DNA of 64,000 nt from an uncultured Lachnospiraceae bacterium. GTDB lineage: Bacteria; Bacillota; Clostridia; Lachnospirales; Lachnospiraceae. How positions within the stretch are numbered: the first letter of the stretch is position 1; the number at the start of each line of letters is the position of its first letter. The stretch covers positions 1 to 64,000 of the forward strand of contig CAKRJT010000003.1 of the NCBI GenBank assembly GCA_934351925.1, read 5' to 3'. A program made the translations under genes and the position numbers. Shown in pieces: positions 1-8,415 of the stretch. Below the pieces are notes generated by a model. The model saw only the letters and a program-made list of their open reading frames with translations, did not search any database and was not told the DNA's origin.

Positions 1-728
1 ATAATGCTCAATCTTCCTCCATCATTCAAAAGCTCTATCATATCGTCTATGGAGTTCTCAAGTACATCAAGCTCCTTGTTAACCTCAATCCTTATCGCCT
101 GAAAAGTCTGCTTCGCAGGGTGCCCCCCTGTAGCACGAAACTTCATGGGAATAGCGGCCTTGACAGCCTCGACAAGCTGTCCTGTCGTTGTGATTCTTCC
201 AATCTCATTCCTCATGCGTACTATGTGCTTAGCGATATTCTTGGCAAACTGATCCTCGCCATAGTCCTTAATAATATGAAATAATTCGCTCTCGGAATAC
301 TCATTCACCACAACCTCAGCCGTAAGACTCTGCCTGTTATCCATTCTCATATCAAGCGGAGCATCATCATCCTTATAGGTGAAGCCTCTGTCCGCGTCAT
401 CTAACTGGTGGGACGACACTCCTATATCGAGAAGTATTCCGTCAACCCTGCTTATTCCAAGCTCAGCGAGTACATTTTTCATATTCACATAATTGCTTCT
501 GACTATAGTCACCTTATCGGCGAAGGGTTCAAGTCTCTTAGCCGCGGCAGCTATCGCTTCCTCATCCTGGTCAATGCCTATAAGTCTCCCGTTCTCTCCT
601 AAATGCTCACATATATGGTATGAATGTCCGGCTCCCCCTAAGGTTCCATCCACATATATTCCATCCGGCTTGATTGCAAGACTGTCTATTGTTTCGTTAA
701 GTAACACCGGTATGTGTTCAAATTCCAT
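1..728 (-). CDS. rsmH: RsmH (MraW), 16S rRNA m4C1402 methyltransferase, 3' end outside the window
   Basis: SAM-dependent methyltransferase that N4-methylates C1402 in the decoding centre of 16S rRNA. The reverse strand reads from an ATG at 728 with no stop before position 1, so about 242 N-terminal codons are present and the C-terminus lies outside. The SAM-binding motif DGTLGGAGHS is at residues 27-36, followed by the family segments LLDIGVSSHQLD and PLDMRMD. It lies 11 bases downstream of mraZ on the same strand, the usual first pair of the division and cell-wall (dcw) cluster, so it is probably co-transcribed from the MraZ-controlled promoter. The start is set by the conserved opening MEFEHIPVLLNE. 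Confidence 0.96.
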   Translation of the reverse strand, partial: MEFEHIPVLLNETIDSLAIKPDGIYVDGTLGGAGHSYHICEHLGENGRLIGIDQDEEAIAAAAKRLEPFADKVTIVRSNYVNMKNVLAELGISRVDGILLDIGVSSHQLDDADRGFTYKDDDAPLDMRMDNRQSLTAEVVVNEYSESELFHIIKDYGEDQFAKNIAKHIVRMRNEIGRITTTGQLVEAVKAAIPMKFRATGGHPAKQTFQAIRIEVNKELDVLENSIDDMIELLNDGGRLSI

Positions 729-739
729 ATACTTTCTCC

Positions 740-1183
740 TTAAATACTGAAACCGAATTTCTCCATATTGGCTGCGATTTCATCAATATTGTCCTCGTAC
801 TCCTTCTGGTCAGCTAAATACCTGTCCTTATTCCAAATCTCAATCTTCTTTGACGCACCTGCTAAGATAACCTCCTTATCAAGCCCTGCATACTCCCTGA
901 GCACTGCCGGCAGAAGAAATCTTCCCTGCTTGTCCACCTCGCAGCCAGCCGCACCCGCAAGGAAAAATCTCACAAACTGTCTTGTCTCCTTGTTCGTAAT
1001 AGGCAGAGTTGCAAGCTTCTCCTCAAAAACCTTCCAGTCATCATTAGAATATATGTACAGACATTTATCCGGGCTCTTAGTGACAATAAATTCATCTCCA
1101 AGCTGTTCTCTGAACTTGGCAGGCATAATCAGTCTTCCCTTAGCATCTATGGAATGGCTGTACTCGCCCATGAACATTATCAT
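740..1183 (-). CDS. mraZ: MraZ transcriptional regulator of the dcw cluster
   Basis: DNA-binding regulator that represses its own dcw operon in the bacteria studied. It carries the family opening MFMGEYSHSIDAKGRL and two SpoVT/AbrB-like (MraZ) half domains; the second contains the typical segment AAGCEVDKQGR. Length is about 147 residues, normal for the family. The start is uncertain: GGGAGG sits 5 bases before an ATG at 1183 and 11 bases before the ATG at 1177 that gives MFMGEY; a GTG at 1186 is less likely. Four tandem operator-like boxes lie upstream at 1235-1274, which fits autoregulation. Confidence 0.95.
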   Translation of the reverse strand: MIMFMGEYSHSIDAKGRLIMPAKFREQLGDEFIVTKSPDKCLYIYSNDDWKVFEEKLATLPITNKETRQFVRFFLAGAAGCEVDKQGRFLLPAVLREYAGLDKEVILAGASKKIEIWNKDRYLADQKEYEDNIDEIAANMEKFGFSI

Positions 1184-1234
1184 CACCGCCTCCCTTCACT
1201 TCGTACTTCTCTGATGGGAAAAAGCGTACTCAAT

Positions 1235-1274
1235 CTACCACTTTCTACCACTTTGTTTCACTTTCCACCACTTA
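1235..1274 (-). promoter_or_regulatory. MraZ operator: four tandem 10-bp boxes
   Basis: On the minus strand four consecutive 10-base units read TAAGTGGTGG, AAAGTGAAAC, AAAGTGGTAG and AAAGTGGTAG. They match the AAAGTG-type repeats described for MraZ binding sites. They start just downstream of the predicted -10 box, over the expected transcription start, so bound MraZ would block initiation. Repeats and position are seen directly; binding is inferred. Confidence 0.85.
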
Positions 1275-1281
1275 TGATGAC

Positions 1282-1310
1282 ATTTTATACCTTTAATACG
1301 CTAAAATCAA
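1282..1310 (-). promoter_or_regulatory. Vegetative-type promoter of mraZ-rsmH
   Basis: Minus strand -35 TTGATT (1305-1310), 17-base spacer, -10 TAAAAT (1282-1287). The MraZ boxes begin 7 bases downstream of the -10. The untranslated leader is about 90 bases. Confidence 0.7.
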
Positions 1311-1347
1311 GTCCTTTTTGCTATAGAGGAAGAATTTACCAGAAAAC

Positions 1348-1390
1348 AAAAACCATCTGCTTGGATATTTTCTCCAAACAGATGGTTTTT
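1348..1390 (-). terminator. Rho-independent terminator downstream of lgt
   Basis: The stem AACCATCTG pairs with CAGATGGTT around an 18-base loop that has its own TTGGA/TCCAA pairing. On the minus strand it is followed by TTTTTGTTTT. It lies about 70 bases after the lgt stop and ends that transcript before the mraZ promoter. Confidence 0.8.
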
Positions 1391-1458
1391 CTGTAATATT
1401 CGTACAATTTATATTCTTTTTATTTGCAAAAGTGTATAAGGTATATCTTTATTTCACT

Positions 1459-2340
1459 CTACTGTTCATTCTTTTCATCCGTTACCGGTGTTCTCTTCTT
1501 TAGCTGCACCCTGTTATATATAACGAACGCCGCCGCTAGGATGATGAGCATTATGGAGAGCACCTGTGAGGCAGCTATTCCGCCCAATGCCTTTATCACA
1601 AGCTGGTCTGTTCTGAGCCCCTCTATGATAAATCGTCCCACGCCGTAGCCCATAAGGTATATCGCGAATATCTCTCCGTCGAACTTCTTATGTCTCTTGT
1701 AGAGGCATATACCGATGAACAGCAGCAGGTTCCAGGTTCCTTCATATAAGAATGTCGGGTGCACCTGGACATAGCTCACACCGTCAACCGTCACAAGATG
1801 TTCGATGAGCTCCTGTGTAATTCCCTTCGCCTCAGCTACAGGAAGCTGCATTGCAAAAAGGCTGTCCGTATAGCCGCCGAATGCCTCCCTGTTGAAGAAG
1901 TTGCCCCAGCGCCCTATAATCTGTCCTATGATAAGTCCCTGAACCGCCGTGTCCGCCATGAGCCAGAACTTAAGCTTCTTTACCTTCGTGAATATAAAAA
2001 GTGTGAGAACGGACGCCAACACTCCTCCGTATATGGCAAGCCCTCCCGCCCTGAGATTGAATATCTCAAGCGGATGCGCGCTGTAATAGTCCCACTCAAA
2101 AATGACATAGTATATTCTGGCTCCTATTATGGCTGCAATCAGTGTGTACAGTGTAAAATCAATGTAATCGTCGACCTTCTGTCCCGTCTTTTTCGCCTCA
2201 CGGTAGGCGACAAGTGCACCGGCAAGCATACCAAGCGCTATTATCACTCCATAATATGCAATCTCAATTCCGAACACCGTAAATGTTTTACCCGGGTTGA
2301 GGGTAAGTCCCAGATGCGGAAATCTTATTGTTGTGTTCAT
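1459..2340 (-). CDS. lgt: Prolipoprotein diacylglyceryl transferase
   Basis: Integral membrane enzyme that moves a diacylglyceryl group from phosphatidylglycerol to the lipobox cysteine of prolipoproteins. About 293 residues with seven or so hydrophobic segments, and the Lgt signature GRWGNFFNREAFGG in the middle. The start is the ATG at 2340, with GGAGG 6 bases upstream, rather than the in-frame codon at 2358. Monocistronic, with its own promoter and terminator, and divergent from ychF. The serpin at 31332 has a possible lipobox and would be a substrate. Confidence 0.96.
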   Translation of the reverse strand: MNTTIRFPHLGLTLNPGKTFTVFGIEIAYYGVIIALGMLAGALVAYREAKKTGQKVDDYIDFTLYTLIAAIIGARIYYVIFEWDYYSAHPLEIFNLRAGGLAIYGGVLASVLTLFIFTKVKKLKFWLMADTAVQGLIIGQIIGRWGNFFNREAFGGYTDSLFAMQLPVAEAKGITQELIEHLVTVDGVSYVQVHPTFLYEGTWNLLLFIGICLYKRHKKFDGEIFAIYLMGYGVGRFIIEGLRTDQLVIKALGGIAASQVLSIMLIILAAAFVIYNRVQLKKRTPVTDEKNEQ

Positions 2341-2373
2341 ACATAACCTCCATGCCAAAAAATAATTATATAT

Positions 2374-2402
2374 ATAATACTTCTTTTATTTTCCAATGAC
2401 AA
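2374..2402 (-). promoter_or_regulatory. Promoter of lgt
   Basis: Minus strand -35 TTGTCA (2397-2402), 17-base spacer, -10 TATTAT (2374-2379). It sits about 35 bases before the lgt start in the divergent lgt/ychF gap. Confidence 0.75.
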
Positions 2403-2439
2403 CCCCCTTGTTTATTTTGGAGTTATTCGGGTATTCGCA

Positions 2440-2468
2440 TTGCTTTTTTCTTCCCATTATGCTACTAT
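2440..2468 (+). promoter_or_regulatory. Promoter of ychF
   Basis: Plus strand -35 TTGCTT (2440-2445), 17-base spacer, -10 TACTAT (2463-2468), about 50 bases before the ychF start and back to back with the lgt promoter. The -10 is a weaker match than that of lgt. Confidence 0.5.
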
Positions 2469-2519
2469 AAGTCAGTATGATTAGATACATCTTTAAGTAA
2501 ACAGAAACGAGGAATCAAT

Positions 2520-3617
2520 ATGAAATTAGGTATTGTTGGTCTGCCGAACGTCGGCAAAAGTACGTTATTTAATTCACTTACAAAGGCAGGTGCCGAGTCC
2601 GCTAACTATCCGTTCTGTACCATTGACCCTAACGTGGGCATTGTTACTGTTCCGGATGAGCGTTTAAATAAACTTGCTGCACTTTATAATTCAGCTAAAA
2701 TCACACCTGCTGCCATTGAGTTTGTAGATATCGCTGGACTTGTAAAGGGTGCCTCTAAGGGCGAGGGACTTGGAAACCAGTTTCTCTCTCACATCCGTGA
2801 GGTTGACGCTATTGTACATGTAGTGCGCTGCTTTGATGACGGCAACATCGTACATGTAGACGGAAGTGTTGACCCTATTAGAGATATTGATACCATCAAT
2901 CTTGAGCTTATATTCTCCGACATTGATATTCTCGAAAGAAGAATTGCAAAAGTCGGACGTGCAGCCATGAACGATAAGACTCTCGCAAAGGAGAACGACC
3001 TCTTAAAGCGTCTCAAGGCACACCTTGAGGATGGCAGGTCAGCGCGCAGCTTTGAGACGGATGATGACGACGAGAAGGCTCTGATTGCTTCCTATACGCT
3101 TCTTACAGCCAAGCCGGTAATCTATGCTGCCAATGTATCCGAGGATGACCTTGCAGATGACGCAGCCTCCAACGAATATGTTGCCGAGGTACGCAGATTC
3201 GCTGAATCGGAAGGCAGTGAAGTGTTCGTCGTATGTGCCAAGATTGAGGAGGAGATTTCCGAACTTGATGACGCGGACAAGAAGGAATTTTTAGCAGACC
3301 TTGGCTTATCCGAGTCAGGTCTTGATAAGCTGATAAGAGCCAGCTACTCTCTTCTCGGACTTATAAGCTATCTCACTGCCGGTCCTACAGAGACCAGAGC
3401 CTGGACTATCACCAAGGGAACCAAGGCTCCTCAGGCTGCCGGAAAGATACACAGCGATTTTGAGCGTGGCTTTATCCGTGCCGAGGTTGTCAACTATCAG
3501 GATCTCCTTGACTGTGGTTCCTACACTGTTGCAAAGGAAAAAGGTCTTGTAGGTCTTGAAGGCAAAGACTATGTTGTGAAGGACGGAGATGTAGTTCTTT
3601 TCCGCTTCAATGTATAA
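2520..3617 (+). CDS. ychF: YchF, ribosome-associated Obg-family ATPase
   Basis: Universally conserved P-loop NTPase of the Obg group that prefers ATP and binds ribosomes. Walker A GLPNVGKST is at residues 7-15 and the G3 region DIAGLVKGASKGEGLGN at 70-86. Where GTPases have NKxD, this protein reads ANVSED, as expected for YchF. The C-terminal TGS domain covers roughly residues 280-365 and includes HSDFERGFIRAEV. Full length at 365 residues. GAGGAATCAAT precedes the ATG. It heads the only plus-strand block in the window. Confidence 0.96.
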   Translation: MKLGIVGLPNVGKSTLFNSLTKAGAESANYPFCTIDPNVGIVTVPDERLNKLAALYNSAKITPAAIEFVDIAGLVKGASKGEGLGNQFLSHIREVDAIVHVVRCFDDGNIVHVDGSVDPIRDIDTINLELIFSDIDILERRIAKVGRAAMNDKTLAKENDLLKRLKAHLEDGRSARSFETDDDDEKALIASYTLLTAKPVIYAANVSEDDLADDAASNEYVAEVRRFAESEGSEVFVVCAKIEEEISELDDADKKEFLADLGLSESGLDKLIRASYSLLGLISYLTAGPTETRAWTITKGTKAPQAAGKIHSDFERGFIRAEVVNYQDLLDCGSYTVAKEKGLVGLEGKDYVVKDGDVVLFRFNV

Positions 3618-3673
3618 ATAAGCGCTTCATTTATTATTCACGCCGCAGGGCGGCGAAACGGAGATTAGCCAGC

Positions 3674-4669
3674 ATGAAAAAAATCCTATTGATTACAACC
3701 GGCGGCACGATAGCATCCAAACAGACTGTTGATGGTCTGGCACCTTCCGTAACCTCCGAGGAAATACTCGAGTATATCCCGGAGGTGGACGAGATATGCT
3801 CCATAACAACCTATGGTCTCTTCAATCTCGACAGTACCAATATCTGTTATCAGCACTGGATTGCGATGGTAAAATGTCTCAAGGAGCACTACTGCCCCTA
3901 TGACGGCTTTGTCATAACCCATGGCACCGATACCATGGCATACACTGCCGCAGCGCTCTCTTACATGGTTCAAAACAGCATGAAACCGATTGTTATAACA
4001 GGTTCACAGCGCCCTCTTGCATCGGTTGACTCAGATGCAAGAAGCAACCTGCTAAATGCTATTGTGTTTGCCTGTGACGAGCGCGCCCATGGCGTACATC
4101 TGCTGTTCGACAACAAGGTTATCCTCGGAACGCGTGCGCGAAAAACCCACACAAAGAGCTTCAACGCATTCAAGAGCATTGACTTTCCTGAGATTGCACT
4201 GGTACGCGACCGACGGGTGAGATATTATATAGAAGAAAAGGTGTCCGAGGATGGCCCGGATTTTTACACCAGCCTCGACCCTAAGGTATTCGTCCTGCGC
4301 CTTGTACCTGGCATGAACCCTGATATCTTCTCATTTCTGAAGGAGCATTACGATGGTCTCGTGGTTGAGAGCTTCGGTGTCGGCGGTATTCCCTGCTATG
4401 ACAATGAGAGTTTCGTGGACGCTGTTGCAGACTGGATAGCTTGTGGCAAGGCGCTTGTCATGACCACACAGGTTCCGCATGAGGGCAGTGACATGTCAGT
4501 GTATATGGTCGGTCAGGTCATTAAAAAGAAATACCGCCTCATGGAAGCATACGATATGACGACCGAAGCCATAGTGACGAAGCTTATGTGGATACTTGCA
4601 CAGACAAAAGACCCTGACGAAGTTCGGAGACTATTTTACAGACCTGTTCAGAATGACCTCAATATATAA
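3674..4669 (+). CDS. Type I L-asparaginase (AnsA-like)
   Basis: Hydrolyses L-asparagine to aspartate and ammonia. Both family threonine motifs are present: TTGGTIAS at residues 8-15 and THGTDT at 82-87, followed by the typical VITGSQRPL segment. No signal peptide is visible and the length of 331 residues fits the cytoplasmic type I form. It lies 56 bases after ychF and 13 bases before rpe, so the three are probably one transcript. GGAG lies 10 bases before the ATG. Confidence 0.92.
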   Translation: MKKILLITTGGTIASKQTVDGLAPSVTSEEILEYIPEVDEICSITTYGLFNLDSTNICYQHWIAMVKCLKEHYCPYDGFVITHGTDTMAYTAAALSYMVQNSMKPIVITGSQRPLASVDSDARSNLLNAIVFACDERAHGVHLLFDNKVILGTRARKTHTKSFNAFKSIDFPEIALVRDRRVRYYIEEKVSEDGPDFYTSLDPKVFVLRLVPGMNPDIFSFLKEHYDGLVVESFGVGGIPCYDNESFVDAVADWIACGKALVMTTQVPHEGSDMSVYMVGQVIKKKYRLMEAYDMTTEAIVTKLMWILAQTKDPDEVRRLFYRPVQNDLNI

Positions 4670-4682
4670 AGGAGCTGCACAC

Positions 4683-5339
4683 ATGAATTACAAGAAAATT
4701 TTATCACCCTCCATTCTGTCTGCCGATTTCGGTAATCTCGCGCGTGATATACGAACCATTGACGAAGCAGGAGCAGAATATATTCATATAGATGTCATGG
4801 ACGGAATTTTTGTTCCCAGCATCTCATTCGGAATGCCGATAATAAAATCCATACGTTCCGTCACGAATAAGATTTTTGATGTACATCTTATGATAGAGGA
4901 ACCCATACGTTATGTGGAAGAATTTGTCTCTCTCGGAGCCGATATAATCACCATTCATGTTGAGGCATGTGAGAATCCTGCCAATACCCTGAAACGCATA
5001 AAGGAGCTCGGTGTCCGTGCAGGCATCACCTTAAACCCTGCCACTCCGCTAAGTGACATCAGGGAACTTATGCCTCTTGCTGATATGGTTCTCATAATGA
5101 GCGTGAATCCCGGCTTTGGCGGTCAGAAATTTATCGAGAGTTCCCTTGACAAGCTCAGAGAAACCGCCCGCATGCGTGATGAACTTGGACTTGCCTTTGA
5201 CATTGAGGTTGACGGCGGTGTCAATTTCGAGAACATCAGCGAGATAAGTGCCGCAGGCGCAAATATAATTGTGGCGGGCTCAACCGTCTTTAAGGGCAAT
5301 GCATCAGACAATGTAAAAAAACTCATGGAGCTTATATAG
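4683..5339 (+). CDS. rpe: Ribulose-phosphate 3-epimerase
   Basis: Interconverts ribulose 5-phosphate and xylulose 5-phosphate in the pentose phosphate pathway. TIM-barrel protein of 218 residues with the metal-site strand HIDVMDG at residues 35-41, SVNPGFGGQKF near 140 and DGGVNFENI near 176. AAAGGAG precedes the ATG at 4683; a longer in-frame opening from 4596 overlaps the asparaginase gene and has no ribosome site. In Bacillus rpe follows cpgA (rsgA) on the same strand; here it converges on rsgA. Confidence 0.96.
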   Translation: MNYKKILSPSILSADFGNLARDIRTIDEAGAEYIHIDVMDGIFVPSISFGMPIIKSIRSVTNKIFDVHLMIEEPIRYVEEFVSLGADIITIHVEACENPANTLKRIKELGVRAGITLNPATPLSDIRELMPLADMVLIMSVNPGFGGQKFIESSLDKLRETARMRDELGLAFDIEVDGGVNFENISEISAAGANIIVAGSTVFKGNASDNVKKLMELI

Positions 5340-5354
5340 CTCCATGAGTTTTTA
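5315..5354. terminator. Bidirectional terminator between rpe and rsgA
   Basis: An 11-bp perfect stem, ACTCATGGAGC with GCTCCATGAGT, has a 7-base loop and an A-run on the left and T-run on the right. It works in both directions. The left arm lies inside the end of rpe, and the T-run overlaps the rsgA stop codon. Confidence 0.85.
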
Positions 5355-6245
5355 TTTTCTATCTTTTTTATTATTCTCGAGCTCGTGGTACATATCAACA
5401 TAGCTCTCATATCTGTGTAAAGCTATCATTCCCTGTTCGACAGCATGCTTTACTGCACAGTCGGGTTCATTCACATGAACACACCCCGCAAACCTGCACC
5501 TGCCCTCATACTCATCAAATTCCGGAATATAAAATCTAAGCTTTGACTTGTCATCAACCATGACCGACAGTGAGGTAAAACCCGGTGTATCCAGAATATA
5601 ACTCTCATCATCCAGCACAAACACCTCAGAATGTCTTGTCGTATGGCGTCCGCGCCCTATCTTATCGCTGATGCTTCCGGTCTCCATGTGCACGTCCTCC
5701 ACAATGGCATTGAGTATCGACGACTTGCCTACCCCCGACGGGCCGGCAAGTGCTGTGGTATGTCCGGCAAGAAGCTCTCTCAGCTCCTCAATTCCTTCAC
5801 CTGTCACTGTGCTCGTAAACATCACACGGCTTCCGCTCCTCTTATATATATACGAAAGCCGCTCAAGCTCAGGCTCCTCCGACTCGTCAATCTTGTTAAA
5901 GCATATTATCGTCGGCAGCTCATAGCCCTCCATCATAACGAGAAAGCTGTCAAGCAGCCTCAGATTAGGTGCCGGGAACGATATCGCAAACACCAGTAAC
6001 GCCTGGTCAACATTGGCGACAGCCGGTCTTATCATCCGGCTGCTCCTCGGAAGTATCTTTACAATATTTCCGAGAAACTTTTCATCATCCACAATGTCAA
6101 ACTCGACATTGTCTCCAACCAGAGGCTTTATATTCTGATTTCTGAAACCGCCCTTGGCCTTGCACTCATACGTTCCCCTGCCGGCTGCATGCACATAGTA
6201 AAAGCCGGCAATTCCTTTGATTATCTTACCCTGCATATATATCAT
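5352..6245 (-). CDS. rsgA: RsgA (CpgA), small-subunit ribosome biogenesis GTPase
   Basis: Circularly permuted GTPase that checks maturation of the 30S decoding site. An N-terminal OB fold covers roughly residues 1-70. The permuted order is G4 NKID (117-120), then G1 GPSGVGKSS (168-176), then G3 DTPGF (219-223), followed by a zinc knuckle with Cys250, Cys255, His257 and Cys263. 297 residues from 6245; the ATG at 6236 is an alternative with better spacing from GGGAT. It follows prkC by 6 bases. In Bacillus the PrkC kinase phosphorylates CpgA, so the linkage is functional as well as positional. Confidence 0.95.
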   Translation of the reverse strand: MIYMQGKIIKGIAGFYYVHAAGRGTYECKAKGGFRNQNIKPLVGDNVEFDIVDDEKFLGNIVKILPRSSRMIRPAVANVDQALLVFAISFPAPNLRLLDSFLVMMEGYELPTIICFNKIDESEEPELERLSYIYKRSGSRVMFTSTVTGEGIEELRELLAGHTTALAGPSGVGKSSILNAIVEDVHMETGSISDKIGRGRHTTRHSEVFVLDDESYILDTPGFTSLSVMVDDKSKLRFYIPEFDEYEGRCRFAGCVHVNEPDCAVKHAVEQGMIALHRYESYVDMYHELENNKKDRK

Positions 6246-6251
6246 ATCCCA

Positions 6252-8402
6252 CTATTCAGTCAACGTAACGTCAAGTGTACACAACTGTACCGTCTGTTCA
6301 GATGAAGGCGATACATAATAAGCGAACACCCTCAGTTCGGCGTTTCCCTTGGTAAAATCCGAAAGTGTCTCCCTCACCTGAATGGACTTCTCGGTCATTC
6401 CTGCATATGAGGTATATTCCTGTGAGGCAATATTCTTCTCATTTCCATTCTGTGCAAGTACAAAGCTAAGCCTGATAAATGTTGCATCTTCAGGAACTTT
6501 ATTGTTTCCTGATGTCAAATCGTCAACAAGCACTGTCTTTGACAAATATACATACCTGACTGATGAATCAGCTCCCGTACTCACAACAAAATTGATTGTG
6601 GAACCTTCAGCCGCCTTCTCACCGGCTGTCGGACCGCTCTGTGCAATAACATGACCAGCTTCAACCGTCCGGCTGCCCTCTCTTTTGATAGAACCAACCA
6701 CAAATCCACTAGAGACAATCGCCGATGTCGCCTCATCCTCAGTCATTCCAAGAAGATTAGGCACCTCTGTGTACACCTTTCCATCTCCCATGCTGATGTA
6801 AAGCGTTACCTCATCACCCTGTTTTACCTTTGCCAGATGCTTTGGCGTTGAGCTCACAACATGGAACTGTTCAACCTCGGAACTCACGACATATTCTGTC
6901 TTAACCTTGAGTCCAAGTTCCTGCAGTGCCTCCGTTGCATCATCCTCAGTCATATCATCAACATTAATCATTGAAAAAGACTCCGGTCCGCTGCTTACGG
7001 TCAGCACAATTGTAGTATGCTCCTTAACCCTGCTTCCCGCTGCAACATTCTGTTCAATTACCATTCCGGCATCGTAGGATGAATTATCGTATGTCAGCTT
7101 CACGCCGAGATTGCGCTCATAAAGCATTTTCTGGGCTTCCTCATAATTTTTTCCCGTCACAGGGGGAACCTCAACTCTTCCGTCGCTCTCCTGCGTCGTC
7201 TGTGCAGCCGTCTGGCTGTTGTTTCCTTTATTGCTGTTTCCCGAGAGAACCGAAACCATCTTCATAATTATAAAAATGGTAATTATAACGATTATAACTG
7301 CCACGGATATTCCGAGAGCGGTTATTACCTTATCAACAGTCGAGCTTTTGCTGCGCTCATCGTCATCGTAATCATCATCTTCTTCGTCTAAATCACGGTT
7401 GTCACTGACATCGTCAGTTTCTTCGTCCTCATCATCTATATCATACTCATCATTATTCCTTCTGCTTGTCATATTTGCGGACTTGATCGCAGACATCTGA
7501 TGTATCATGTCAAGCTCATCTTCCGTAATCATCTTCGTCGGTCCATTGCTTGCAACCGGGCGCATAACAACAAAATCCTCATCAGGTGCGACAAGTGAAT
7601 GTTTGAGGTCTGCTATGAGATCTGACATATTCTGATAACGTCTCTCCGTCCTCTTTTGTGTACACTTGAGTACAATCTTCTCCACGCTGATAGGAATACC
7701 CGGAACAAGCTTTGCCGGAGATACTATATCATCCTGAATGTGCTGAAGCGCAACGGACACCGTTGTGTCTCCCTCGAATGGCACTCTTCCGGTCAGCATC
7801 TCATACAACATTATACCAAAGGAATATATATCACTCTTCTCATCGCTGTAACCGCCTCTTGCCTGCTCAGGAGAAATATAGTGTACCGAACCCATGGCAT
7901 TGGAATTAATTGTGTTGGAGGTTGCAGCCCTCGCTATACCAAAGTCCGTTACCTTTACCTTGCCTTCCTTTGAAATTATAATATTCTGCGGCTTGATATC
8001 ACGGTGAACGATATGGTGGTTATGAGCCGCCTCAATTCCCTGTGCAACCTGAATGGCAATGCTGACAGACTCCCTGACTCCAAGCCTGCCCTTCTTTTCT
8101 ATATATTTCTTTAGGGTTATTCCCTCTACAAGCTCCATGACAATATAGTATATTCCGTCCTCATCACCGACATCATATACATTCACAATATTAGCATGTA
8201 TAAGTCCTGCGGCGGACTGAGCCTCCACACGGAACTTGGTCACAAAAGACCTGTCCTCGCTGAACTCCGGCTTTAAAACCTTTATTGCCACATGCCTGTT
8301 TAACTTATGATCCTTTGCCTTATAGACATCTGACATTCCACCGGAACCTATTTTTCCGAGAATCTCATATCTGTCCGCTATAAACATTCCTGGCTTTAAC
8401 AT
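6252..8402 (-). CDS. prkC: PrkC-type membrane Ser/Thr kinase with three PASTA domains
   Basis: Sensor kinase that responds to peptidoglycan fragments or lipid II and phosphorylates cytoplasmic targets. The kinase domain has the glycine loop GSGGMSDV (19-26), Lys41, HRDIKPQN (133-140) and DFG (153-155). A very acidic linker (about 317-350) leads to a transmembrane helix at about 359-383. Three extracellular PASTA repeats follow at about 410-472, 475-539 and 543-610. A further domain of about 105 residues (611-716) lies after the PASTA repeats and I do not recognise it. GGGAGG precedes the ATG. It sits 13 bases after prpC, its usual antagonist. Confidence 0.95.
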   Translation of the reverse strand: MLKPGMFIADRYEILGKIGSGGMSDVYKAKDHKLNRHVAIKVLKPEFSEDRSFVTKFRVEAQSAAGLIHANIVNVYDVGDEDGIYYIVMELVEGITLKKYIEKKGRLGVRESVSIAIQVAQGIEAAHNHHIVHRDIKPQNIIISKEGKVKVTDFGIARAATSNTINSNAMGSVHYISPEQARGGYSDEKSDIYSFGIMLYEMLTGRVPFEGDTTVSVALQHIQDDIVSPAKLVPGIPISVEKIVLKCTQKRTERRYQNMSDLIADLKHSLVAPDEDFVVMRPVASNGPTKMITEDELDMIHQMSAIKSANMTSRRNNDEYDIDDEDEETDDVSDNRDLDEEDDDYDDDERSKSSTVDKVITALGISVAVIIVIITIFIIMKMVSVLSGNSNKGNNSQTAAQTTQESDGRVEVPPVTGKNYEEAQKMLYERNLGVKLTYDNSSYDAGMVIEQNVAAGSRVKEHTTIVLTVSSGPESFSMINVDDMTEDDATEALQELGLKVKTEYVVSSEVEQFHVVSSTPKHLAKVKQGDEVTLYISMGDGKVYTEVPNLLGMTEDEATSAIVSSGFVVGSIKREGSRTVEAGHVIAQSGPTAGEKAAEGSTINFVVSTGADSSVRYVYLSKTVLVDDLTSGNNKVPEDATFIRLSFVLAQNGNEKNIASQEYTSYAGMTEKSIQVRETLSDFTKGNAELRVFAYYVSPSSEQTVQLCTLDVTLTE

Positions 8403-8415
8403 ATTAATCCTCCCA

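Noticed and set aside
1235..1274. Tandem repeats considered as a CRISPR fragment
   Set aside because: Units are 10 bases with no spacers and match MraZ boxes at a promoter.
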